A stretch of 64,000 nt of DNA. Origin: Utricularia gibba (Eukaryota > Streptophyta > Magnoliopsida > Lamiales > Lentibulariaceae). This document shows, one piece after another, positions 11,770 to 22,024 of the stretch. Each line of letters starts with the position of its first letter. The first letter of the stretch is position 1. The notes beneath the pieces are model-generated. The model worked only from the letters and a program-made list of their open reading frames with translations, was not told where the DNA came from and did not search any database. The stretch is taken from NCBI GenBank assembly GCA_002189035.1, contig NEEC01000011.1:2046001-2110000 (forward strand), written 5' to 3'. The translations under genes and the position numbers were made by a program.

Positions 11770-12356
11770 CAGTCAGCCAGTTCATCACACCGCACATTGT
11801 GTGTACTTGTAGGCAACACGCAAATTCGGATCCTTGTTCGGGTCGGGTCGGGCAAATGATGCAATCATACAAAATGGATGGGTTGGCGGGAGATGGTGTT
11901 GCATGAGGAGGGAACAAGAGTGGGCCCGGGCAGTGAGATTGCTTTTCCACACTTTCCATTTTTTCATGTGAGTGGTGATGCACAAGTTCGCTTACCGTGG
12001 ACACGCCTCGTCCACACGCACCAAACCTTCTTTATTTAAATAAATTAATATATAATTTATTGGATAAAATTTTAAAATGCTATCTAAATCATCAATCTGG
12101 CTAAAAAATATTGATTGCAATAATTATAATAATATAATTATAAAAGTAGTATTATTTGAAAAGCACCGACTGTGATGCGTTCTCATGGTATTTGTATAAA
12201 ATGGGGTTCAATCTATTTTCCAATATATCGAATTCAATATATTTATAAAAATATTATAAAAAATAACATTTATTACCTAATATTAACTTTTTATATTTCA
12301 ATATTTTTTATTTTTTATAAAAATTATTGAATCGGATCAAACTTCCCCAGTTCAAC
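11770..12356. other. Upstream flank of the bHLH gene, AT-rich
   Basis: Open frames here on the minus strand are short and have no family match. From 12030 to 12340 the DNA is AT-rich. No gene recognised. The region ends at the target-site copy of the hAT-type element. Confidence 0.5.
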
Positions 12357-12849
12357 TAGGGATAAAAGTTAAAGCCCAATCCCGTGGGCCGGCCCGACCC
12401 GGCCCTAAAAAACATCGGGGATTGGGCCTGTACATTGATGACCCGAAAGATTGTCGGCTTAGGGCCAAGTTAAAAATAGAATTTATATATATAATAATTA
12501 TAATTATTCTTAATTTTGAATAATTTAAATTCATTTTATATATATAATTTTATTTTAAGGATAGATAATATGAATTAATAATTTGTATAATAATTTTAAA
12601 ATTTTTTCTATAAATTATTTAAATAATATTAAAATGTATATTAATGTTTAATAATTTTTTATTTTTTTATTTTTATATGGTAAGCCCGTGGGCCGGGTAG
12701 GGCCAGCCCGGCCCTCTGAATAATCGGGCTAGGGCCATGTTAATCATATTTTTATGTAATCGGGCTTTAGCCCGGCCCTAGCCCGAAACTTGACAAGGCC
12801 CTCTGAAATAGGGTCGGGCCAGCTCTGCCCGGCCCAACTTTCATCTCTA
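12357..12849. mobile_element. Non-autonomous hAT (Ac/Ds-like) element, 493 bp
   Basis: The left end reads TAGGGATAAAAGTT and the inverted right end TAGAGATGAAAGTT, 12 of 14 matching. Both are close to the Ac/Ds-type terminus (C/T)AGGGATGAAA. Flanking 8-mers AGTTCAAC (12349-12356) and AGTTCAGT (12850-12857) look like a slightly decayed 8-bp target-site duplication. Subterminal regions carry many GGCCC, GGGCC and CCCGGCC words in both orientations (12380-12420 and 12683-12835), around an AT-rich core. hAT transposases bind clustered subterminal motifs of this sort. No transposase frame is present, so it can only move in trans. Confidence 0.8.
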
Positions 12850-12977
12850 AGTTCAGTCCTAGATTTTAACACACTTATTTTGCTTGAGCTGTTTATCCTT
12901 CCCAAGAATCAATTCTTACAAACAAAGCATATGTTGCAGAAAGTGAGAAGCATTTGATGTGAAGTAAAGCAGCTCGT

Positions 12978-14735
12978 CTATGCTTCGTTTAGAGCAAGAT
13001 CCAGACTTGTATCGCCTTGTTTGGACTTGATTTGCTGCATCATGATTTCAAGAATTTGGTGAATTTCTATGATCTCTGAGTGGCCAGAGTCTCCGTTTCT
13101 GAACTCATGAACCACGTCATTGACAGTGATCATGCTGCTTCCAGTTACAGTTCTAACATCTGTTTCCTTCATCAGCTTCCTCACCTTCCCAACCTCCTCA
13201 AAGTCCCCAGCTTCTGCATATATGTTTGACAGCAATGTGTACCGTCCACTGTTTTCTGGCTCCATTTTGAGCATGATCTTCCCCATTTTGTCTGCCAGGT
13301 TTGTTTTCCCCTGTAGTCGTCTAGTCCCAAGAAGGGCTCCTAAAATGGCTGCATTTGGGCTCATTGGCATGGAGTCTACCAACTCCTCTGCTGCTTCCAT
13401 GTATCCAGCCTTTGCTAGGAGGTTAACAATGCAGCCGTAGTGCTCGACTCTTGGCTCGATACCATGATCACTTTTCATGGAGAGGAAGTAACGCAGTCCC
13501 TGTTCAACTAGTCCTGAATGAGCACAGGCGTTCAGCAATGAGATGAAGGTGATCTCATTAGGTCTCACGCAGTTGAGCATCTTGGAGAAGAGGGCGATTG
13601 CGTTTCTGCCCTGGCCATGAGATGCTAGAGCGCCCATCATGGCATTCCAACATGAAACTTGCTTTTGCTGTATGGTCTCGAAGACTTCCCAGGCCAAGCT
13701 GAGCTCCCCACATTTTGCATACATGTCAATCAAGGAAGTTCCAATGACTGCATCTATGGTAATCTTTCTCCTCCTAATGAAACCATGGATCCATTTTCCT
13801 TGCTCCAGTGCTCCAGCATTCGCGCAAGATGATAACACGCTTGGAAGAGTGAACTTGGTGAGTGTATGCTTGTGCTGGTTCTGCAACTCACTGAAGACCT
13901 GCAAGGCCTCTGTATACCACCCTAGTTTGTTGTAGCCATCGATCATCACGCTCCAGGAAACCTCATCTTTCTGACCCATTTTATCGAACAGCTTCCGTGC
14001 CTTTCCAGCCATTCCATTGTTAAAAAGACCTGTTATCACTGTGTTCCAAGAACCAACGTTCTTCTCTTTCATACTCTGAAACAACTTCAAACCGGCTTCC
14101 ACTTCTCCATGCTTCATGTATCCATTGATCATAGCATTACAGCAGATTACATCCGAATTCCCAGAAGAATCAAGCATAAGGCGAGCTTCATCTAGACGCC
14201 CCAATGAGGCGTACATATGAACTCCAGCACTGGCAATATAAGTATCCTCATTAAGTGCTAGTTTTACCGCATGGGCATGGATTTGCAGCCCTTCTTCAAT
14301 AGCTTTTTCTACGGTGCACGCCCTGAATAACAGAGGAAATGTGTATTTGTTCGGTTTGGAACCAGCCATTATCATCTTATGATACATCACAATTACCTCA
14401 GAAAACAGCTCATGTTCTAAAAACCCTCTGATGACAGAGTTCCATACAAAAACATTAGGCTCATTTACCTGTCCAAGAAGGTGAATCAGGGTGGAGTGGC
14501 ATCCGAGTTCAGAATTCGCGTAACATTTGATCAAGCAACCAGCGATGTAATGATCACGGAAAAGACCAGTTTTCAAGGTGTATCCATGCAGTTGTTGCAG
14601 ATTTCTCAAAGAAACTTGGGGTTTCATATTCAAGTAATTTAAAATCATCTTCTTCTGTGAGGAAGATGGAGTACTCAAATCCTGATCTTCCATTGGAGAA
14701 AACTTGAACACGGAGCTGATTTGCAGTGTTCCCAT
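12978..14735 (-). CDS. PLS-class pentatricopeptide repeat protein with E motifs
   Basis: Single-exon 585-aa protein made almost wholly of tandem 31-36-residue PPR helices, for example NVFVWNSVIRGFLEHELFSE, NVGSWNTVITGLFNNGMAGK, DEVSWSVMIDGYNKLGWYTE and NEITFISLLNACAHSGLVEQ. The C-terminal E region includes YTLLSNIYAEAGDFEEVGKV; there is no DYW deaminase domain. Such proteins bind one organelle RNA each and usually take part in C-to-U editing together with a separate DYW partner. The target cannot be predicted by eye. The first 30 residues are a weak targeting sequence. A spliced upstream exon (about 14954-15037) could extend the N-terminus in frame; see findings. Confidence 0.92.
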   Translation of the reverse strand: MGTLQISSVFKFSPMEDQDLSTPSSSQKKMILNYLNMKPQVSLRNLQQLHGYTLKTGLFRDHYIAGCLIKCYANSELGCHSTLIHLLGQVNEPNVFVWNSVIRGFLEHELFSEVIVMYHKMIMAGSKPNKYTFPLLFRACTVEKAIEEGLQIHAHAVKLALNEDTYIASAGVHMYASLGRLDEARLMLDSSGNSDVICCNAMINGYMKHGEVEAGLKLFQSMKEKNVGSWNTVITGLFNNGMAGKARKLFDKMGQKDEVSWSVMIDGYNKLGWYTEALQVFSELQNQHKHTLTKFTLPSVLSSCANAGALEQGKWIHGFIRRRKITIDAVIGTSLIDMYAKCGELSLAWEVFETIQQKQVSCWNAMMGALASHGQGRNAIALFSKMLNCVRPNEITFISLLNACAHSGLVEQGLRYFLSMKSDHGIEPRVEHYGCIVNLLAKAGYMEAAEELVDSMPMSPNAAILGALLGTRRLQGKTNLADKMGKIMLKMEPENSGRYTLLSNIYAEAGDFEEVGKVRKLMKETDVRTVTGSSMITVNDVVHEFRNGDSGHSEIIEIHQILEIMMQQIKSKQGDTSLDLALNEA

Positions 14736-15460
14736 AGCATCTGATTCATGTAAAAATCAATCAAGATGAATACCCAGTAAGAAAAAAGGCAACCGAAGGA
14801 AGAAAAGAGGGTGAAGAAGATCAGTATCAAGCCTGGCCCTCTGATACCTCTGTGGCTGGATAACTGGATAAGGTTTTGCTCAGCCTCGCATTCTTCACTC
14901 TCGGAATACAAGAGTAACAAATATACCTTTTTCAGCACTTGTACCAGACAAAATAGCAACGGAAGAGCCGACGCCGGTGAGAAGGGTAGTGACACCGGTG
15001 ACAGCCATTCCCTCCGTCGCCGCCGGAGGCTTTTTTTTTTCCTCCACGGCCACGGACTTCGCGCCGATCGTCCTCCAAGTATTTAATGTCAAGCTCGGTG
15101 CGAAATGCAAACGAAGGGGCGTTATGAATCGACACAAAGATAAAAATTAGTTCTTTTTTCTGGTACAACTTGAAAAACTATTCTCCGGTGGAAGAAGAGG
15201 AACTAAACCGTGAATTTTGCAGCAAATCCGACCAAGACAAAGACTACTCAAACGAAATCCGTATTTCTAAATTGTTTGATACAGAGAAATTAATGGAAAA
15301 GACGAAGCATCCACACCCTTTTTCTCTCTCCCCATTTGGAAAGAGCATTGCAAGTAAGAGCAGGAAAATGTGGGACAGGATGGAAGAGAGCATTAGGATT
15401 CATATTATTCGTCCATAGAGAGGTGCAACCAGCAAGATAAACAACTGGATACATGATGGT
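14736..15460. other. Leader region of the PPR gene and 3' flank of the DUF7054 gene
   Basis: On the minus strand 14954-15037 encodes MAVTGVTTLLTGVGSSVAIL and a few more residues, followed by a GT donor, with an AG acceptor just before the PPR start. A poly-A/poly-T stretch lies near 15030-15041. The frame on the plus strand at 15170-15418 has no family match. The segment 15140-15460 is probable 3' UTR of the DUF7054 gene. Confidence 0.5.
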
Positions 15461-15560
15461 TTGAGACTGAGTACTCAATGAGAGGAGATCTTGAGACTGA
15501 GTACTCAATGAGAGGAGATCTTGAGACTGAGTACTCAATGAGAGGAGATCTTGAGACTGA
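15461..15560. repeat. Perfect 30-bp tandem repeat, 3.3 copies, spanning a stop codon
   Basis: Three identical 30-bp units start at 15461, 15491 and 15521, followed by the first 10 bases of a fourth. The unit closest to the gene (15521-15550) holds the DUF7054 stop codon (TCA at 15535-15537, TGA on the minus strand). The other units lie in the 3' UTR. No base differs between units, so the array is young or homogenised. Confidence 0.95.
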
Positions 15561-16428
15561 GGGATTTGTTGAACCAGGCCTTCCATTTCCCACTGCCCTT
15601 TCGTGACAGCTTGTCTGCATCATCAATCACCTTGTTCTCAGTTCCCATCTTCTTGCACAACATGAAGTTTCTAACACCAGCGGACCCAATTGTCTCCCAT
15701 GGATTCATACCTGAGCAAACAAATCAATTCACGATGAGAATAGAATGTGCAGAATGTTTGGAAGAACTATCATCATGGTGCTCAATCAAAGGTATCACAA
15801 GGCCATAAAGCCTAAGTTTGTGTTCATTAATTGGGGTCATAAGAATGACATTAATCCAGTGATAAATTGGCACAGGAAAGATCATGAAAGCCAGATTAAA
15901 GTCTCACAAGCAAATCAACACAGGTTGTACATCTAAAACTACATGAGACGAGCAAGTTTACATATGATGAATTTGGAAGCCAACTCAAGAAACAGAAGGT
16001 GTGAATTCTACTAAATGTATGCACTCCGTATGAAAAGCTAACAGGAAGAGTAGAGTGAGAAGAGCCTGCAGAAACAGAACAATTCATATAGATTATGCAA
16101 AATGAAAAGAATTACGCAAGCAAGTCCTCTTCTTGTCACTTTGCAGTGCAAGATATATGCATACATACGATGAAGGATAAGGCGTAAATTTGGTACCTTC
16201 AGAGTCAGAAAGTGGACAATACAGCATGAAGTCTTTCAACTCAGATCCAAGAACAGGGAGTCTTCCCTCACGGGCATATGATTTCAAAGTAGTAGCAATC
16301 ACAGAACCCACAAGATCATATTCACTGACCACAAACCGAATTGGGCCAGCACTCCCAAGAACCGTAACACTAATCAAAAACCGCTTTCCCTTGGAAATAT
16401 CGTTCTTTTTCACCTTGGAAATCAACAT
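15535..16428 (-). CDS. DUF7054 domain protein
   Basis: Two coding exons, 16197..16428 and 15535..15710, giving 135 aa. The core matches a small plant family of unknown function (DUF7054): GKRFLISVTVLGSAGPIRFV, LKSYAREGRLPVLGS, then PWETIGSAGVRNFMLCKK. The C-terminus is basic and Ser-rich and ends KAWFNKSLSLKISSH. The intron starts at GT 16195-16196 and ends at AG 15711-15712. The last seven codons and the stop belong to the 30-bp tandem repeat, so the C-terminal residues are set by a repeat copy. No catalytic motif is visible and no function should be assumed. Confidence 0.85.
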
Positions 16429-17770
16429 ATTTCCTTCTTTCCTGGGAATCTTTCTTCAAATGTCGTAAAATTGCAGAGAAATACCAAGAGCTCGATCAAC
16501 TCAAAAAAAAAGCGTAAACGAAACGGTTACAGGAGTTCAATTCAAGGATCAACGCCAAGGCAGCGATAGTGCCAGCCGACCACGCAGAATCCAAAGCAGG
16601 AATCCGCCGTTTCCAAAACCCCTCTCCTCGACAAAGAGTGTACAACCATTAAACTTGCGCTATAAATTCCCACCATTCACAACGCCGATGGTATCACAAG
16701 AGATGATCTTTATGAATAAACGAACCCAATTCTTCAAAGAAACCTAGGACACACAATGGGATCAGATGCCCGGAAATCATAAAAACAAAAAAAAAACCTG
16801 CCTACGCAATTTCAGGGTTCCTTTGATGAGTCACAACTCTCCGATCGGAGCTTGCCTCGTTCACCAAAGAAATCCCTTTTCCTCATTGCGGTGAGATGAC
16901 CCCCGAAATGCAGTATTTCAAGGCAAAACTCGCCATTTTCCGGAGTGCATGAAGCAAAGGCGTACATGTTCTCGGATCGCAGCCAGACACGTGGCAACCA
17001 GAAAGCGACAGATGTGCATAAAACCAAAATGAAAATATCTCAACCTTTTTGATTTTTAGTACGAACGGTTCCTTTTTTTTATATAAAAACCAATTTTCAA
17101 AATTAAATATTGCATTATCATAGCATTTTTTTTAAAAAAAATCGTACAAAAATTCACTCATGAGTCGTAACGTACTTGCTTGTACTTCTGATCATAAAAA
17201 AATAAATAAATTTGAAATTCAAATATTTTTCCATTTTTGACAATATATTTTAATTAATAATTTAGTTAAATTATTTGTATTGATTAATAAAAATCACATA
17301 AAAATGGTATGTATTTATTAAATAATATGTTTATAATATAAATATAGTTAGAAATACATGCATATTTAAAGATATAAATAATCTTACCAAACACACTATA
17401 AATAGAAAATTCACACCATTTACTATTGTGATTAACTTTACTTAATTTGTATTAATACTAATTAGTAAACTTTGATTCTAATTTGACCCTACAATATGAT
17501 TTGCTAAGGCTAGGGTTTAGTTATCAAATTATTAAATTATAATGCACTCTTTGATAGGGTGTAATTACCAAAAAACCGTTTATTGGAGGAGATAATTTGA
17601 TACCGATTGCGTGTGTGTTTGGAGGGTATTATGGTAATTCCTTGCAAGTCAGAGGTCAAATTTGCTGGTTAAGGTAGTATTAACATTATCCTCTTTCTTT
17701 TACGCGATCCCCAAGTCTGTGACCTTCCAAGCAAAGTGAGAATCACAGTCATTTCCTTGATTCTTCAACA
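16429..17770. promoter_or_regulatory. Divergent upstream region of the DUF7054 and TMEM214 genes
   Basis: The first part (16429 to about 16880) is probably the 5' leader of the DUF7054 gene. A G-box CACGTG lies at 16988-16993. From 17040 to 17600 the DNA is AT-rich. The pyrimidine-rich segment 17690-17770 is the leader of the TMEM214-like gene. No extra gene seen. Confidence 0.5.
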
Positions 17771-20575
17771 ATGGAGGATAAATCGTACAGCAATGGGGAA
17801 TACCTGAATCACGGTGAGGACAATGCCCATGGATGGCAGAAGGTGACCTACGCCAAGAAGCAGCGAAAGAATCAGAACAAGAACGGGATATTGGATTCAT
17901 CGAAACCGGTTAATGGTGGATCCGGGGTCCAGACGGAGAACAACAGCGTTTTCTCCGGTCTGGAGAAGCACGCCGAGGAGCGGAGGAAGAAATTGGAGGC
18001 ACAGCGTACCGCCGCTGCCGTGTATGTCGAGGATGAATTTCCGAGGAATAATCGGCGGAGCCATGAGGATGAGGATGATTTCAGTAGCGATGGGGAGAAG
18101 AGGAATGATGTCCTCGAGGTGAATAAAAAGGAAAAGCAGAAAAAGGTTAAGAAGCCTAAACTTAGTGTAGCTGAGGCGGCTGCTAAGATCGAAAATGATG
18201 ATCTTGCTTCTTTTCTTTCCGGTATCTCGGTATGATTTTGTTACGCTTTTCTCCCAGTCTAATTTTGGGATTCGGTGTAGAGAATCAACAGTATTCATGG
18301 GTTTTTTTTTTATTCTTTTTTCGTTATGTTAGGAATCTTATGAAGGGCAGCAGGATATTCAATTAATGAGATTTGCTGATTATTTTGGGCGTGCTTTCTC
18401 TGCCGTAAGTGCATCGCAATTTCCTTGGCTGAAGTTGTTCAGGGAATCCCCCGTGGCTAAAATTGCTGATGTGAGTGATTAAGGTTTTGATAGAATCTAG
18501 ATCAACTTCTTTGTCAGGATGTACGCATTCTATACCTTGAAAGTCTTTGAAAGTTCATTTCTTCTTGTTCTTAGTCATTCCAAAAATGGAAAGTTTATAC
18601 CTTTGGTCAGCATATTGTGCGGGTACCGTTATTGGTGTTGTGTTATCGGGCATAACTGCATATCTGCTTTTCCCACTTAATCTTTCCTGAAATTAGTTTC
18701 ATATTTTCTTAGTGTTGCGCAGACTGAAATCGTGCTATTTTCCTAACTTTGATACAACATGGATGCAGGTCCCTGTTTGTTATATTTCTGAAGCTGTTTG
18801 TAAGACCTCGATGGACTGGGTCAATTATCGTTCTAATGAAGCACTTGAGAGTTTCGTAATCTGGTCACTGGATTCAATTATTTCGGACATGGCCATTCAG
18901 CAGCCTGGTTCTAAGGTTGCAAAGAGAGGTGGACAACCAGCATCATCCAAGTCTCAGGTACATGTCATTTTCCCTGGTTATGTCTTATTGTTAATGAAGA
19001 CTGGGTAAGAATTATGATAATTTTTCAGGTTGCTATTTTTGTTGTATTAGCTTTTGTTTTACGGCGAAAGCCTGACGTACTCATCAATGTCTTTCCAAAA
19101 TTGGATGAGAACTCCAAATTTCAAGGGCACGATAAGCTTCCAATACTAATGTGGATGATAGTTCAGGTGAGCTGTTTAACCGGTCATCAGAGTAGGCATT
19201 CAACTTTTCCTCCCTTTAGATTTACTTGAGTCTGACATTAAAACTTTTGTTTAGTCATGTCAAGGAAATTTAGCTGTTGGGTTATACTCATGGGCACACT
19301 ATATCCTGCCAATTCTAGGAGGCAAGCCAGGGTCTAATCCACTGACTAGGGATCTGGTTTTGCAGTTAGTTGAAAGGTTTGAACTCTTGGTTCTTTTGCC
19401 TTGTAGTTGTTTTTTATTCCCTGTGTTTTGTCATTTCCTTTTTTCCTTCGATTAATGCACCAATTCATCAGGATTCTGGCTACCCCCAAAGCTCGTGGCA
19501 TACTACTAAGTAATGCTGGTAGAAAGGGTGAGCGCCTGGTGCCTCCTGCAGCTCTTAATCTTCTGCTACATTTAACATTTCCTGCTTCATCTGCTCGGCT
19601 GAAGGTACATGTGGTCATATGACATTTAGCATGATCTTTTTTTGGTCATATTGAAGCTCAAGGGTATTTGGTATTATTTTATTAGGCCACTGAAAGATTT
19701 GAAGCTATCTACCCTGTTCTTAAGGAGATTGCCTTATCTGGTTCGCCTGGAAGCAAGGCAATGAAACAGATCTCAGTGCAGATACAGAGCATAGCAGTGA
19801 AGGCTGCTGGAGAAGGTGAATTGTCGCTTCATGTGTTATTTACCAGTAACCTTTAAGATCCCTGCGGTACGTCTTATGGAGTTTATATTTGTTCAGGGAT
19901 ACCTGAGTTATCTGATGAAGCAATTCGTCTTTTTATATGGTGTCTAACTCAGAATCCTGATTGCTACAAGCAGTGGGTAAGTTTTTGGTACATTCATCAC
20001 GCCTGTTGTCATTAAATGCTGTTAAAGAACTCCAGAAGTTGGAGGATCTTTTACATCGTTGCCACCTTCGTTTTCTCCAGGCCTTTGATTACCTTCTTGT
20101 TTCTTGCTACGTGTGTGTGATGTTATGATCCTTATGTCGCAGGAAACACTTTATGTTGACAACATTGAAGCTAGTGCTGCTGCCTTGAGGAGGCTTGCAG
20201 AGGATTGGAGATCTGTGACCTCTGAAACCTCCTACGCTCAACAATTTGAGGAAACCCTCAAGAGCTTCAGACAAAAGGTTGGCTATCTCTTCGCTCTTTA
20301 TAAAATTCACTTGAAAACTCCGCTGAATTTGCAATTCCTTTTTTCATTCCCAGAACGAGAAAGAACTGAGTAACGAAGCCAATGCTGCTCGCTTATCTGC
20401 TTTCAAAGATGCAGACAGATACTGCAAAATACTATTGGGCCGGTTATCAAAAGGCCGTGGCTGGCTGAAGTCCATAGTGATCACTGCTGTGGTTGCTGCT
20501 GCAGGAGTTGCGGCCATTTCTCCCTACATTGACTCACTGGATTTCAGTAAAATCTCAGTCCTCCTCAACCCCTGA
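17771..20575 (+). CDS. TMEM214-like protein (plant p33-like ER membrane protein)
   Basis: Ten exons (17771..18229, 18333..18470, 18769..18957, 19029..19166, 19255..19376, 19472..19604, 19686..19815, 19897..19976, 20143..20277, 20354..20575) give 581 aa with every phase intact. The N-terminal 150 residues are charged and disordered, starting MEDKSYSNGEYLNHGEDNAH with lysine-rich runs. The middle carries the TMEM214 hallmarks SQFPWLKLFRESPVAKIADV, RRKPDVLINVFPKL, PILMWMIVQSCQGNLAVGLY and WAHYILPILGG. A hydrophobic segment near the C-terminus (SIVITAVVAAAGVAAIS) should anchor it in the ER. In animals TMEM214 recruits procaspase-4 to the ER; the plant role is not established. Confidence 0.92.
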
Positions 20576-22024
20576 GTTAGAAACCAGAAGGATATAAACA
20601 TGGTGTTTGATACCCGTTCAAGACATTCATATATTTCCCAAAACAACCCGATCTGAATGGCTGCAACCTTCTGTAACTTCAATTCCGGTGAGTCCAGTTA
20701 AGTATATTTTTCCCTGAGCCTCTGCTACCTGGTGGAGAAAGAAACTCCTCCATGACTGCTGTCCCACCGCACCCTAGGACACAGAATTTGATACACAGGC
20801 ATGCTTGGTTCTGGATATCTTAAATGTAAATTTGGGATAATCTAGCTACCTGCTACCACTCTCTCTCTCTTGGCTTTTTACAACTGCTGGTTGATTTTCC
20901 TTTACGGTTACTTTCTGATTCCATGGTTTGCTTACCTTTGAGTTTATGAATTAGGGTTTGTGCTGTGTTCTGGAAGCCATATATGCCCTGGCTGTCTGAT
21001 CAGTGTCACCTGATGAGTGTGTGAAGAAAAAAACAAACGTTTCTTGTTTAGCCTTGGGCCTGAATACGGGCCTTCTTATAATGGGCCTGAATATGGGCTT
21101 TTGCAATAGAGAAAGTGGTAGGGGAATGATTAGGTTTGAACACGGAAAAAAGAGGGAGGAAGACCTGAGGCGTGCGCGCCGGCCAATGAGAGAAGAGAAG
21201 TAGAAAATGGAGGGAACATGATGATTGTTTGGCATCTTTTGGTTGGGTCCCAGCGATACCACCGGTGTGTCATATGTGGGACCCGCACCCCACTAAGATG
21301 CCCATTAGGAATTCTATTTTTGTTGTTATTTACGGTTTTAATTGTTTTTGGCAGGGACGGATAGATCTGGATGGGCATGGGATGATCCAACGCTACAGAC
21401 CACCTACATTTAATTATTCACTTTCATTAATCAATTGAATGGGTGCAGTTGCGTTCAGTCAGACATGAGATGAGAAATCCATTTCCAGGACTTGAATGTA
21501 ACATGCAGAGTCATATGGGAGGGTCAATCCCTGTTGTGAATGATCGTCACCACTCCCCCTGTATGAATCTACTGACTTCATTTACAATGCATCGGAGGAC
21601 AGTCATAAAGATGCTAGCTTTAAACTGTTGGATACGTGCCACTTTCTGGGTTTGGGATCAAAGTGGGAGGGGAGTAGAGTCTTGCGGCCTATCATCTTTT
21701 TTCGAGGGGGTTCTTTTGCTTTATGACCGTCCTTTGGTTGTAAAAGTCCAAATTGTAGAGTTTTGCTGTTGATGTCTCTGCCTTTTCAAACCGCCCACAG
21801 TCCAACAATTTGATTTCGTTAACAATATAATTATCGCAACCTTAACCGGATTCTCCTGCTTTGTGTTTCGGTATTTTTGTTTTTGTTTGTTTGTTTTCGT
21901 TTTTTCTCCCTGTGGAAAGTACAGAAGATTTTTCCTCTTCCCTGCTTTGATTTGGCGTTGGGGGGTTTCTTCCTGGGTTTTGGTTCTTTTTCTTCCGCTG
22001 TCTGTATGTACAAGAGCAGAGGGT
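20576..22024. other. 3' flank of TMEM214 gene and upstream region of the MyoB gene
   Basis: No gene recognised in 1.45 kb. The first 300-400 bases are probable 3' UTR. Open frames between 21229 and 21772 have no family match. A CT repeat lies near 20860-20870. The segment 21840-22024, rich in T and G, is the likely leader of the myosin-binding protein mRNA. Confidence 0.5.

Noticed and set aside
15461-15560. Possible CRISPR-like array
   Set aside because: Repeats are directly abutting with no spacers, in a plant nuclear gene; simple tandem repeat.
15290-15586. Open frame on the minus strand with repeated QSQDLLSLST
   Set aside because: It is a shadow of the 30-bp tandem repeat in another frame; the true gene there is the DUF7054 exon 15535-15710.
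21229-21772. Open frames between TMEM214 and MyoB genes
   Set aside because: Two unrelated short frames without family match or splice signals.
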